Notes under the pieces: model-generated
The model's input: only the letters and a program-made list of their open reading frames with translations
What the model was told of the DNA's origin: nothing
The model's database searches: none
NCBI RefSeq assembly: GCF_004016515.1
Contig: NZ_SACT01000006.1
Location: 62,001-126,000, forward strand
Direction: 5' to 3'
Source: Rubrivivax albus
GTDB lineage: Bacteria; Pseudomonadota; Gammaproteobacteria; Burkholderiales; Burkholderiaceae_C
Length of the DNA stretch: 64,000 bases
Shown here: positions 17,645-26,144 of the stretch, piece after piece
Layout: each line of letters starts with the position of its first letter
Numbering within the stretch: the first letter of the stretch is position 1
Program-made: the position numbers and the translations under genes

Positions 17645-18746
17645 CCTGTGGCGCCGTGCGCTGGCCTGGCTCGGTGGCCTGCTGGCCGTGGCACCGGCCG
17701 CCGCGGTCGACGTGCCCGCCGACCGCGCCGAGGCCATGTTCCACGTCTACGACGGTGGCGGCATGACCGCCAGCGGCCCGGCCTTCCTGGTGCGCAAGAA
17801 GCTGGCCGACCGCGTGTCGGCCTCGGCGTCGTACTACGTGGACGCGGTCAGCAATGCGTCCATCGACGTCGTCACCACCGCCAGCCCGTTCAAGGAGACG
17901 CGCAACGAGGTCGGCCTGGGGCTGGACTGGGCGGTGCGCGACGCGCTGGTCACCGCGTCCTTCAGCCGCAGCGACGAGCCCGACTACACCGCCAGCACCG
18001 TGGGCCTGGACGTGGCGCAGGACATCTTCGGCGGCATGACCACGGTGAACCTGGGGTTCAGCCGCGGCAGCGACACCGTGCTCAGCGTCACCGACCGCGA
18101 GTTCTCGGACTTCGCGCGCCACTGGCAGTACCGCGTGGGCGTCACGCAGATCCTCACGCCGCGCTGGCTGATGAGCGCCAACCTCGAGGCCGTGGCCGAC
18201 GAGGGCTTCCTCGGCAGCCCCTACCGCGCCGCGCGCGTCTTCGGCGCCGCGGTGCCGGAGCGCCTGCCGCGCACGCGCTCCGGGCGCGCCGTGAAGCTGC
18301 GCGCGCTGGGCGCCGTGGGCGATACCGGTTCCATGCGCGGCGAACTGCGCTACTACTGGGACACCTGGGGCCTGAAGGCCACCACGGTGGAGCTCGGCGG
18401 CGCCAAGCGGCTGGGCGGCGACCTGGACCGCTGGACCGGCGGCTGGCTGGTCGATGCCGCCGTGCGCCTGCACAGCCAGAACTCGGCGCTCTTCTATGCC
18501 GACAACGCCGAGACCGAGACCACCTACCTCACGCGCAACCGCCAGCTCAGCGCCTTCCGCAGCACCGGCATCTTCCTGCGCGGCCAGCGCCCGCTGAAGC
18601 TGGACTGGGGCGGCGCCGACTGGCAGTTCGCCGCCGCCTACGAGTTCAAGCGCTTCAGCTTCAGCGATTTCACCGACCTCCGCACCGGGGGCGCCTATGC
18701 CCACAACGCCCATGTCCTGCAGATCCTGCTTTCGGCGAACTACTGA
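17631..18746 (+). CDS. DUF3570 outer-membrane beta-barrel protein
   Basis: 371 residues from the GTG preceded by GGAGG (17621-17625); two further GTG codons upstream are possible. The signal peptide ends APAAAVDVPADRAE. The mature protein is strand-rich throughout (LADRVSASASYYVDAVSNAS, EVGLGLDWAVRDALVTASFS, HWQYRVGVTQIL) and ends ILLSANY with a terminal Tyr, typical of outer-membrane barrels. The block DAVSNASIDVVTTASPFKE is characteristic of DUF3570. Role unknown. Its constant association with DUF4266, ApbE and TlpA suggests a trans-envelope redox or export function. Confidence 0.82.
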   Translation: MAATSLWRRALAWLGGLLAVAPAAAVDVPADRAEAMFHVYDGGGMTASGPAFLVRKKLADRVSASASYYVDAVSNASIDVVTTASPFKETRNEVGLGLDWAVRDALVTASFSRSDEPDYTASTVGLDVAQDIFGGMTTVNLGFSRGSDTVLSVTDREFSDFARHWQYRVGVTQILTPRWLMSANLEAVADEGFLGSPYRAARVFGAAVPERLPRTRSGRAVKLRALGAVGDTGSMRGELRYYWDTWGLKATTVELGGAKRLGGDLDRWTGGWLVDAAVRLHSQNSALFYADNAETETTYLTRNRQLSAFRSTGIFLRGQRPLKLDWGGADWQFAAAYEFKRFSFSDFTDLRTGGAYAHNAHVLQILLSANY

Positions 18747-19347
18747 CGCACTCGCCGCCGCGCTGATGCTGGCCGCGCTGCCGGCGCTGGCGCAGCAGCC
18801 GACCCCGCCGACCACGCCCGTTGCACCCGTCACGGCGCCGGCCACCACCGCACCGGCCACGGCCACGGCACCTGCAGCGCCGGCTCCGGCAGCCACGCTC
18901 GATGCCCGCCTGCAGGCGCTGAAGGCCGACGTCATCGCGCTCAACCGCGACCTGCTGGTGCTGGAGGAGGAACTGCTGTTCCCCGCCAGCACGCAACTGG
19001 CCGTGTTCGTGTCGATGGACGTCGGCCGGCTGTTCGAACTGGAATCGGTGCAGCTGAAGATCGGCGACGAGGTCGTGGCCTCGCACCTCTACACCCCGCT
19101 GGAGGTGCAGGCGCTGCACCGCGGCGGCATGCAGCGGCTGCACCTGGGCAACCTCAAGAGCGGCGAGCACGAGCTGGTCGCGGTCTTCACCGGCCGCGGC
19201 CCGGCGCATGGCGACGACCGGCGCGACTACAAGCGCGGCACCACGCTGACCTTCGAGAAAGGCACCGGCGCCAAGGCCATCGAGCTGCGCATCACCGATG
19301 CGCAGGCCAAGCTGCAGCCCGAGTTCGAGGTCAAGGTCTGGCCGTGA
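18697..19347 (+). CDS. Exported protein of unknown function with Pro/Ala/Thr-rich linker
   Basis: 216 residues; the start is uncertain (ATG at 18697, 18712 or 18766) and overlaps the DUF3570 gene by about 50 bp. A signal-like stretch ends LPALAQQ. It is followed by some 40 residues of Pro/Ala/Thr low complexity, a short helix (LKADVIALNRDLLVLEEELL) and a beta-rich domain (LAVFVSMDVGRLFELESVQLKIGDEVV, SGEHELVAVFTG). The C-terminal part has an Ig-like or jelly-roll look. I do not recognise the family. It sits directly before the two TPR genes and the ExbB/ExbD module, so it is probably a periplasmic part of that machine. Confidence 0.6.
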   Translation: MPTTPMSCRSCFRRTTDALAAALMLAALPALAQQPTPPTTPVAPVTAPATTAPATATAPAAPAPAATLDARLQALKADVIALNRDLLVLEEELLFPASTQLAVFVSMDVGRLFELESVQLKIGDEVVASHLYTPLEVQALHRGGMQRLHLGNLKSGEHELVAVFTGRGPAHGDDRRDYKRGTTLTFEKGTGAKAIELRITDAQAKLQPEFEVKVWP

Positions 19348-21233
19348 AGCACTGGGCGGTCCTGATCGGGATGGCGGCCACGGCCCTGTCGGCGGCGGCC
19401 GCGGAGCCGGTGCGGGCGCAGCCCTCGAAGCCCGGCCCGGTCCAGGCGCCCTTCTGGGGCGACGCGCTGTTCCACGTCTACCAGGGCAAGACCTTCTCGG
19501 CGCTGACCACGCTGATGGCCTCGCAGCAGTTCGGCCGCGTGGCGCCGCACGCCGACGAGGCCGAGGCCACGCGCGGAGGCCTGCTGCTGGCCTACGGCCT
19601 GCACCGCGAGGCCGAGGCCGTGTTCACCGCGCTGGCCGAACGCGGCACCACGGCGGCGCTGCGCGACAAGGCCTGGTTCCACCTGGCGAAGATCCGCTGG
19701 CAGCGCGGCCTGCCGGCCGAGGCAGATGCGGCCCTGGCCCGCGTGGCCGGCCCGCTGGACGCGGAGCTCGAAACCGACCGTCAGCTGCTGGCCGCCCAGG
19801 TGCGGCTCGCGCTGGGGGACCCGGCCGGCGCCGCCGCGCGCCTGCAGGCCCTGGCCGAGGACGCCGAGGGCACGCCCTATGCCCGCTACAACCTGGGCGT
19901 GGCGCTGCTCGAAGGCCAGCGCCGCGCCGACGGCCGCGCCTGGCTCGACCGCCTGGGCCAGATGCCGGTGACCACCCGGCCACCCGAGGAGCGCCGCGCG
20001 CTGCGCGACAAGGCCAACCTGACCTTGGGCTTCGACGCCCTGCGCCATGGCGAACCGGCCCCCGCGCGGCAGGCGCTCGAACGTGTGCGCCTGAACGGCC
20101 CCTTCGCCAACCCGGCGCTGCTGGCCTTCGGCTGGGCAGCACTGGAGGACAAGGCGCCGCGCCAGGCCCTGGTGCCCTGGCAGGAGCTGCTGCAGCGCAA
20201 CCCCAGCGACCCGGCGGTGCTGGAAGCGCGCCTGGCCGTGCCGCACGCGCTGGTGGAACTGAAGGCCGACGCCGCTGCGGTGCAGGGCTACACCGAGGCC
20301 CTGGCCGCCTACGCCGCCGAGGCCCAGGCGCTGACCGACACCATCACGGCGCTGCAAGGTGGTGCCCTGGTGGACACGCTGATCGCCGGCAACCCCGGCG
20401 CCGACCTGGGCTGGGGCTGGACCGCCGAGGCCCTGCCGGCCGACCTGCCCCATCGCGCCCAGCTGGCGCCGGTGCTGGCCACCCACGCCTGGCAGTCGGC
20501 GCTGAAGGACCAGCGCGACCTGCGCTTCTTCCTGCAGCACCTGGGCCGCTGGCAGCGCGACCTGCTGAGCTTCGACACCATGCTGGCCACGCGTGAGCAG
20601 CGCTTTGCCGCCATGCTGCCCGCCACCCGCGACACGCGGCTGGCCGACACCCAGGCGCGCCTGGCCGCCGAGCAGCGCACGCTGGCCGGTGCGCTGGCCG
20701 CCGCCGACGCCCGCGCCCTGGCCGACGAACGCGAGCGCGCCCTGATCGAGCGCCTGGACCGCGCCCAGCGCACGCTGGCCAGCCTGCCGGACGACGACGC
20801 CAGCCGGACACTGCGCGACCGCGTGCAACGCGTGGCGGGCGCGCTGGAGTGGCAGCTGTCCGTGGCCGTGCCCGAGCGCCGCTGGGCCGCGCGCAAGGCG
20901 CTGCGCGAGATCGAGACCGAACTGGCCAGCAGCGCCGAGCGCATGGCCACGCTGCAGGCCGCGCAACGCGACGAACCGCAGCGCTTCGCCGGCTTCGCCG
21001 GGCGCATCGCCGCCCTGCGCACGCGCATCGCCACCCTGTTGCCGCAGGTGGCGGCGCTGCAGGCCGAGCAGCAGACCGAGCTGCAGGCCGTGGCCATCCG
21101 CCACCTGAAGGACCAGCAGGCGCGGCTGGCCGAATACACCACTCAGGCGCGCTTCGCGCTGGCCCGGTTGCAGGACCCGGCCACGCTGGCACAGCGCGGC
21201 GACGCTTCGGAGGCACCCGATGCGCCGCGTTGA
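19344..21233 (+). CDS. Exported TPR/coiled-coil protein
   Basis: 629 residues, starting at a GTG that overlaps the previous stop by 4 bp. A signal peptide (GMAATALSAAAAEP) predicts periplasmic location. Residues 60-330 are Ala/Leu-rich helical pairs with TPR-like spacing (ALRDKAWFHLAKIRWQRG, YARYNLGVALLEGQ, LTLGFDALRHGEPAPA). Residues 420-610 are long charged helices, probably a coiled coil (TRLADTQARLAAEQRTL, ALREIETELASSAERM). This suits a periplasmic scaffold. No enzymatic motif is seen. It belongs with the following larger TPR lipoprotein and the ExbB/ExbD/AgmX genes. Confidence 0.7.
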   Translation: MKHWAVLIGMAATALSAAAAEPVRAQPSKPGPVQAPFWGDALFHVYQGKTFSALTTLMASQQFGRVAPHADEAEATRGGLLLAYGLHREAEAVFTALAERGTTAALRDKAWFHLAKIRWQRGLPAEADAALARVAGPLDAELETDRQLLAAQVRLALGDPAGAAARLQALAEDAEGTPYARYNLGVALLEGQRRADGRAWLDRLGQMPVTTRPPEERRALRDKANLTLGFDALRHGEPAPARQALERVRLNGPFANPALLAFGWAALEDKAPRQALVPWQELLQRNPSDPAVLEARLAVPHALVELKADAAAVQGYTEALAAYAAEAQALTDTITALQGGALVDTLIAGNPGADLGWGWTAEALPADLPHRAQLAPVLATHAWQSALKDQRDLRFFLQHLGRWQRDLLSFDTMLATREQRFAAMLPATRDTRLADTQARLAAEQRTLAGALAAADARALADERERALIERLDRAQRTLASLPDDDASRTLRDRVQRVAGALEWQLSVAVPERRWAARKALREIETELASSAERMATLQAAQRDEPQRFAGFAGRIAALRTRIATLLPQVAALQAEQQTELQAVAIRHLKDQQARLAEYTTQARFALARLQDPATLAQRGDASEAPDAPR

Positions 21234-24048
21234 GATCCGCGCGCTCTCGGTGCTGGCCGCCGCGGCGCTGCTGACCGGCTGCGCATCGCGCGGCCCCGAG
21301 GTGCCCGACGACGAACCCACGCTGGCCAGCCTGAAGGCCCGCGACGCCGCCATCGACACCCGCGCACGCGCCGCCGCGCCTCCGGCCCAGGCCGTGGCCC
21401 AGGCGCTGGCCGCCTACCAGGCCTTCCTGGCCAGCCCGGCATTGCCGCCGCGCGCGCCCGAACGCGTGGAGGCCGAGCGCCGCATCGCGGACCTGGAGAT
21501 GGACCGCGCCGAGACACTCAGCGCCGACACCGGCAGTGCGCCCGACTTCCGTGCCGCCATCGCCGGCTACACCGCCTTCCTGAAGGACCATCCGGCCGCC
21601 CCGGACCGCGACCGCGTGCTCTACCAGCTGGCCCGCGCGCAGGACCAGGGCGGCGACCCGGCCGCGGCCCTGGCCACGCTGGACCGCCTGGTGCGCGAGC
21701 ACCCGGCCACCGCCGCGCGCGCCGAAGCCGAGTTCCGACGTGGCGAGCTGCTGTTCACGGCCAGCCGCTGGGCCGATGCCGAGGCGGCCTACGCGGTGGT
21801 GCTGCAGGCGCCTGACGAGACCCCGTTCCACGAGCGGGCGCTCTACATGCAGGGCTGGTCGCGCTTCAAGCTCGGCCGGCTGGACGACGCGCTGGCGGCC
21901 TTCTTCGCCGTGCTCGACCGCCGGCTCGGCGGCGAGCCCGGCAGCCGCCCGGCGCTCACCCGCGCCGACCGCGAACTGCTGGAGGACAGCTTCCGCGTCA
22001 TCGGCCTGTCGCTGCAGTCGCTGGACGGCGCACGAAGCATCCCGCAGCTGATCACCACCCCGGGACGCGAAGGCTACGAACCCCTTGTCTACCGCGAGCT
22101 GGCCGAGCTCTACCTGAAGCAGGAACGCGTGAAGGACGCCGCCGACACGCTGGCCGCCTTCGCCGAACGGCGCCCGCTGCACGCCCAGGCGCCGCAGATG
22201 CTGTCGCGCGTGATCGAGATCCACGAGAAGGCCGGCTTCACCACGCTGGCGCTGCAGGCCAAGCGCGACTTCGTCACCCGCTACGGCGCCGACAGCGCCT
22301 TCCGCCAGGCGAACCCCGACGGCTGGACCGCGGCGCAGCCGCTGGTGCAGGCGCAGCTTCAGACCTACTTGGCCGAACTGGCCCGCCACCACCATGCCCT
22401 GGCGCAGAAGACCGGCGACCCGGCCGAGGTGGAGCAGGCGATCCGCTGGTACCGCGCCGGCCTGACCGCCTTCCCGGACGCCGCCGAGAGCACCGAGAAC
22501 CGCTTCCTGCTGGCCGAACTGCTGTTCGAGCGCCAGCGCTGGGCCGAAGCCGGCGCCGAGTACGCGCAGGTGGCCTACGGTGACCGCACCTCCGCCACGC
22601 GCGGTGCCGAAGCCGGGTATGCCGTGCTGCTGGCGCACGCGAAGCAGCAGCCGCCGGCCGGCGATGCAACCGAAGCAGACTGGCAGCGCCGCGGCGTCGT
22701 GCTCGCCCTGCAGTTCGTCGACGCCTACCCCGCCGATGCCCGCGCCACGGCGGTGCTGAACGACGCGGCGCTCAAGCGCCTGGCCTTCGGCGACACCCCC
22801 GGCGCCGACGCGCTGGCCCAGCGCGTGCTGGCCGCGGCCGACGCCACGCCGGCGCAGCGCCGCAGCGCCTGGAGCGTGCGCGCCGACACCGCCTTCGACG
22901 CCGGCCGCTGGGCCGATGCCGAGGCCGCCTACCGTGAACTGCAGGCGATGGCCCCGGGCGAGACCGCCGTCACCGAGCGCCTGGCCGCGGCCATCTACAA
23001 GCAGGGCGAGGCCGAACGCGCCGCCGGCCGGCCGCAGGCGGCCCTGGGGCACTTCGACCGCGTGGCCGCACTCGCACCGCAGAGCGCTGCGCGCGCCACG
23101 GCCGAGATCGACGCCGCGGCCACCCGCGTCGCGCTGGGCGACTGGTCCGGCGCCGCGGCGGCGCTGGAGGACTTCCGCCGCCGCAACCCGCAGCACCCGA
23201 TGACCGCGGAGATCCCGGCCCGGCTGGCCGCCGCGTACCTGGAACTGCAGCGCTGGGGCGACGCGGCCGTGGAACTCGAGCGTGTGGCACCGACGTTGAC
23301 CGACCCCGAGGCGGCACGCGACGCCCGCTGGCAGGTGGCCGCCCTGCAGCGTAAGGCAGGCAACCGGGCGGCCGAGCAGCAGGCGCTGGAACGCTACGTG
23401 GCGCAGCACCCGGCGCCGCTGCCGGTGGCCATCGAAGCGCGCCAGCGCCTCATCGACCTGGCCGACGGCGACGCCAGGCGCGTCGCGGTCCTGCAGCAGG
23501 CCCTGATCGATGCCGAGCGCAACGGTGGCGATGCCCGCACCGCGCGCACGCAGACCCTGGCCGCGATGGCCACGCTGGCCCTGGCCGAGCCCAAGCTGGC
23601 CGCCTACCGAGCCGTGGCGCTGAAGGAGCCGCTGCAGCGCAACCTCAAGCTCAAGCAGGCACGGCTGAACGTGGCCCAGGCGGCGCTGCAGCAGGTGGCC
23701 GACTACGGCGTGCCCGAGGCGGTGACGGCCGCCACCTTCCACAGCGCCGAACTCTTCCGCGCCTTCGGCCGTGCGCTGATGGACTCTGAGCGCCCGAAGA
23801 CGCTGAAGAAGAAGGCCGAGCGCGAGCAGTACGACGTGCTGCTGGAGGAGCAGGCCTTCCCGTTCGAGGAAAAGGCCATCGCGCTGCACGAGACCAACGC
23901 CAGGCGCACCACCGAACTGCCCGCCGACCCCTGGGTACGGCGCAGCCTGGTGGCGCTGGGTGAACTGGTGCCGGCACGCTGGGCGGCGGCGGCGCAGGCC
24001 GCCTCTAACACGGCGACCAGCCCCGCGCCGACGGGGGCCAAACCATGA
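21220..24048 (+). CDS. Large TPR lipoprotein
   Basis: 942 residues with lipobox LTGC after a short signal, hence probably anchored in a membrane facing the periplasm. Nearly the whole length consists of TPR-like helix pairs: ADAEAAYAVVLQAPDETPFHE, QGWSRFKLGRLDDALAAFF, ADAEAAYRELQAMAPGE, AALGHFDRVAALAPQ. There are roughly 15-20 repeats by eye. The last 200 residues are more charged and less repeat-like. Similar giant TPR lipoproteins lie beside ExbB/ExbD and AgmX genes in myxobacterial gliding loci, where they act as scaffolds. No gliding function is claimed here. The gene overlaps its upstream neighbour by 14 bp and the next by 4 bp. Confidence 0.75.
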   Translation: MRRVEIRALSVLAAAALLTGCASRGPEVPDDEPTLASLKARDAAIDTRARAAAPPAQAVAQALAAYQAFLASPALPPRAPERVEAERRIADLEMDRAETLSADTGSAPDFRAAIAGYTAFLKDHPAAPDRDRVLYQLARAQDQGGDPAAALATLDRLVREHPATAARAEAEFRRGELLFTASRWADAEAAYAVVLQAPDETPFHERALYMQGWSRFKLGRLDDALAAFFAVLDRRLGGEPGSRPALTRADRELLEDSFRVIGLSLQSLDGARSIPQLITTPGREGYEPLVYRELAELYLKQERVKDAADTLAAFAERRPLHAQAPQMLSRVIEIHEKAGFTTLALQAKRDFVTRYGADSAFRQANPDGWTAAQPLVQAQLQTYLAELARHHHALAQKTGDPAEVEQAIRWYRAGLTAFPDAAESTENRFLLAELLFERQRWAEAGAEYAQVAYGDRTSATRGAEAGYAVLLAHAKQQPPAGDATEADWQRRGVVLALQFVDAYPADARATAVLNDAALKRLAFGDTPGADALAQRVLAAADATPAQRRSAWSVRADTAFDAGRWADAEAAYRELQAMAPGETAVTERLAAAIYKQGEAERAAGRPQAALGHFDRVAALAPQSAARATAEIDAAATRVALGDWSGAAAALEDFRRRNPQHPMTAEIPARLAAAYLELQRWGDAAVELERVAPTLTDPEAARDARWQVAALQRKAGNRAAEQQALERYVAQHPAPLPVAIEARQRLIDLADGDARRVAVLQQALIDAERNGGDARTARTQTLAAMATLALAEPKLAAYRAVALKEPLQRNLKLKQARLNVAQAALQQVADYGVPEAVTAATFHSAELFRAFGRALMDSERPKTLKKKAEREQYDVLLEEQAFPFEEKAIALHETNARRTTELPADPWVRRSLVALGELVPARWAAAAQAASNTATSPAPTGAKP

Positions 24049-24401
24049 CACCACGCCTCACCCTGCCCGCCATGCTGCTGCTGGCCGGCGGTGCCGCCAT
24101 TGGCGCGACACCGGCACCGAGCGCCCCACCGACACCGCCGGACACAACCCCGGCTGAAGAACGCGTGGACCGCGCCGACATCGATCGCACGACCATCACC
24201 GGGCACAAGGAACTGCCCAAGGTGCTCTACATCGTGCCCTGGAAGAAGCCGCTGCCCGGGAACGTCACCTCGCGTGCGCGCACCAGCGTGCTCGACGAGG
24301 CGCTGGCGCCGGTGGACCGCGACGTCTTCCGCCGCCAGCTGCGCTACCGCGCCCAGATCGAATCCCCCCTCACCCCCGCCCCGCAGGAGAAAACGCCATG
24401 A
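24045..24401 (+). CDS. Small exported hypothetical protein
   Basis: 118 residues with a signal peptide (AMLLLAGGAAIGATPAP), a short Pro/Thr-rich linker and a compact charged domain. The domain contains RTTITGHKELPKVLYIVPWKK, LDEALAPVDRDVFRRQLRYR. No family was recognised, but the short VLYIVPWK strand followed by an RD-rich helix looks specific rather than random. It overlaps both neighbours by 4 bp (ATGA), directly between the TPR lipoprotein and ExbB genes, so it is translationally coupled and probably part of the same envelope complex. Confidence 0.7.
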   Translation: MTPRLTLPAMLLLAGGAAIGATPAPSAPPTPPDTTPAEERVDRADIDRTTITGHKELPKVLYIVPWKKPLPGNVTSRARTSVLDEALAPVDRDVFRRQLRYRAQIESPLTPAPQEKTP

Positions 24402-25054
24402 GCGCCTTCGACATCGTCGTGAAGTTCATCCAGGACTCCGGCATGTTCATCTACATCAGCATGACGATCATGGCCATCGGCCTGTCGATCGCCATCGAGC
24501 GCTGGATCGTGCTCAGCCGCACGCGCAGCGAGAACCGCCGGCTGTGGGACCAGATGCAGCCCATGCTGGCGCACGGCAAGTTCAAGGACGTGGCGCAGGT
24601 GGCCTCCTCGTCCGATGCGGCGGTGGGCAAGATCGTGCACAACGGCCTGGCGCGCATGCAGAGCGCACGCCGCCGCGAGGACATCGACGCGGCGATGGAG
24701 GAAGGCATGATGGAGATCGTGCCGCGGCTGGAGAAGCGCACGCACTACATCGCCACCTTCGCCAACGTGATCACGCTGGTGGGTCTGCTGGGCACCATCA
24801 TCGGCCTGATCAAGGGCTTCACCGCGGTGGCCGCCGTGGACCCTGCGCAGAAGGCCGAGATGCTGTCGGCCTCGATCTCGATTGCGATGAACAACACCGC
24901 GTTCGCGCTGATGGTGGCCATCCCCTTCCTGCTGATCCACGCCTTCCTGCAGGCGCGCACAGGCGAGATCGTCGATTCGCTGGAGGCGGCCAAGATCAGC
25001 TTCCTGAACACGGTGCAGCGCATCGCCGCTGAAACGTCGCCGGCGGCACGCTGA
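24398..25054 (+). CDS. MotA/TolQ/ExbB-family proton channel protein
   Basis: 218 residues, the usual length for ExbB/TolQ. It has three predicted membrane segments, at about residues 15-35, 115-135 and 155-180. Family motifs include IVHNGLARMQSARRREDI in the cytoplasmic loop and NVITLVGLLGTIIGLIKGFTAVAAVDPAQKAEMLSASISIAMNNTAFAL, which carries the channel-lining residues. With ExbD-type partners it forms an inner-membrane pentamer that uses the proton gradient to drive a periplasm-spanning effector. The start has a good ribosome-binding site (CAGGAGAAAACGCC) and overlaps the previous stop. Confidence 0.9.
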   Translation: MSAFDIVVKFIQDSGMFIYISMTIMAIGLSIAIERWIVLSRTRSENRRLWDQMQPMLAHGKFKDVAQVASSSDAAVGKIVHNGLARMQSARRREDIDAAMEEGMMEIVPRLEKRTHYIATFANVITLVGLLGTIIGLIKGFTAVAAVDPAQKAEMLSASISIAMNNTAFALMVAIPFLLIHAFLQARTGEIVDSLEAAKISFLNTVQRIAAETSPAAR

Positions 25055-25061
25055 GGCTGCC

Positions 25062-25526
25062 ATGAAACGCCGCCGCCTGAAGAAGCACCCGGCGGAGCTG
25101 GAGGTCACGGCCTTCATCAACCTGATCGTCGTGCTCGTGCCCTTCCTGCTGTCCACCGCGGTGTTCAGCAAGCTCTCGGTGATGGAGCTGAGCCTGCCCG
25201 CGGCCGCCGCGCCGGGGCTGGAGCAGCTCAAGGCCGAGGACCTGCAGCTCGAGCTGGTGCTGCGTGCCGACGCCATCGAGGTTGGCGACCGCATCGGCGG
25301 GCTCATCCAGCGCATTCCGGCGACCGCGGACAAGGCGCCCGACGGCCCCGCGCTGCTGGCCCTGATGCAAGGCATCAAGACCAAGTTTCCGGAGGAGGTG
25401 CAGGCCAGCATCCTGGCCGAGGCCGACACGCCCTACGAGCACATCGTGAAGGTGATGGATGTCTCGCGCGAGGCGCAGTTCCCGGAGGTGGCGGTAGGCG
25501 ACGCGCCGGTGAGGAGGCCGAAATGA
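25062..25526 (+). CDS. ExbD/TolR-family protein 1, lacking the membrane Asp
   Basis: 154 residues with one N-terminal membrane helix and a periplasmic domain. In the helix the family motif that normally reads F-I-D is AFINLIVVLVPFLL here, so the proton-carrying Asp is replaced by N20. The rest keeps the usual layout: basic N-terminus (MKRRRLKKHP), VMELSLP after the helix and a C-terminal DTPYEHIVKVMDVSREAQFPEVA block. Subfamilies of ExbD with this Asn occur beside a second, canonical ExbD, so this is probably a structural partner, not a dead gene. It starts 7 bp after ExbB. The stop overlaps a repeat-borne mini-ORF. Confidence 0.85.
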   Translation: MKRRRLKKHPAELEVTAFINLIVVLVPFLLSTAVFSKLSVMELSLPAAAAPGLEQLKAEDLQLELVLRADAIEVGDRIGGLIQRIPATADKAPDGPALLALMQGIKTKFPEEVQASILAEADTPYEHIVKVMDVSREAQFPEVAVGDAPVRRPK

Positions 25527-25600
25527 ACGCCGCACGGCCGTTCCGAACGCGTTCGCGCCCCCTTGGGGGGCTGGCCCGCAGGGCCTGGGGGGTCCAATGA
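25523..25600 (+). repeat. Translated intergenic repeat, copy A (25-codon mini-ORF)
   Basis: A 78-bp unit between the two ExbD genes. Its ATG overlaps the ExbD-1 stop (ATGA) and its TGA overlaps the ExbD-2 start (ATGA). It encodes 25 residues starting MNAARPF, with PLGG in the middle and RRAWGVQ at the end. The core CCCCCTTGGGGGG is a hairpin-forming palindrome, and GGGGGG near the end doubles as the ribosome-binding site of the next gene. Copy B at 26067-26144 has the same length, frame and key residues. Confidence 0.8.
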
Positions 25601-26070
25601 GTTCGCTGGCCAAACGCGCCGAGCGCAAGGAGCGCAACAAGCAGTCGCTGGACATGAACCTGGTGGCGCTGATCGACATCTTCACCATCCTGCTGTTCTT
25701 CCTGCTGTCCAGCGCCACCGAACTGGAAACCCTGGTGATCCCGCGCGCCGTGGCGTTGCCGGAGTCCACCGCGGACGTGACGCCCAAACCGACGGTGGTG
25801 GTGCTCGTCAACGCACAGGAGATCGTGGTCGACGGCCAGACCGTGGCGCGCACGCCCGACGTCATGGCCAACGACGCCGACCTGATCGAGCCGCTGCAGG
25901 CGCAGCTGGTGGCGCTCAAGGCCAAGCCCGAGGCTGGCAGCACCGTGACCATCATGGGTGACAAGGACATCCCCTACCGCCTGCTGCGCAAGGTGATGAG
26001 CACCTGCGCGCAGGCCGAGTTCACCGACGTGGCTTTCGCCGTGCGCACGCGGCTGGAGCAGAAGTCATGA
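25597..26070 (+). CDS. ExbD/TolR-family protein 2 (canonical membrane Asp)
   Basis: 157 residues. The N-terminus is basic (LAKRAERKERNKQS), followed by one membrane helix LVALIDIFTILLFFLL. Its D27 is the conserved protonatable residue of ExbD/TolR. A periplasmic domain follows (VVVLVNAQEIVVDGQTVA; DKDIPYRLLRKVMSTCAQAEFTDVAFAV), in which the last block is the family's C-terminal signature. With ExbB it would form the proton-driven stator. It is flanked on both sides by the mini-ORF repeat, with 4-bp overlaps at each junction. Confidence 0.9.
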   Translation: MSSLAKRAERKERNKQSLDMNLVALIDIFTILLFFLLSSATELETLVIPRAVALPESTADVTPKPTVVVLVNAQEIVVDGQTVARTPDVMANDADLIEPLQAQLVALKAKPEAGSTVTIMGDKDIPYRLLRKVMSTCAQAEFTDVAFAVRTRLEQKS

Positions 26071-26144
26071 GCGCCGCCCGGCCGTTCCAAGGGCACTCGC
26101 TCCCCCTCGGGGGGACGGCGCGCAGCGCCTGGAGGGCAGCATGA
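26067..26144 (+). repeat. Translated intergenic repeat, copy B (25-codon mini-ORF)
   Basis: The second copy of the 78-bp unit, between ExbD-2 and the AgmX-like gene, again with ATGA overlaps on both ends. The 25-residue product starts MSAARPF, has PLGG at the same position and ends RSAWRAA. About half of the residues match copy A. The core CCCCCTCGGGGGG keeps the palindrome and GGAGGG supplies the next ribosome-binding site. Such sequences are widespread between Burkholderiales genes in my recollection, but the exact phasing with coupling at both ends stands out here. Confidence 0.8.

Noticed and set aside
20344..24054. 1236-codon minus-strand ORF opposite the TPR genes
   Set aside because: Antisense shadow; the coding strand carries TPR periodicity and a lipobox.
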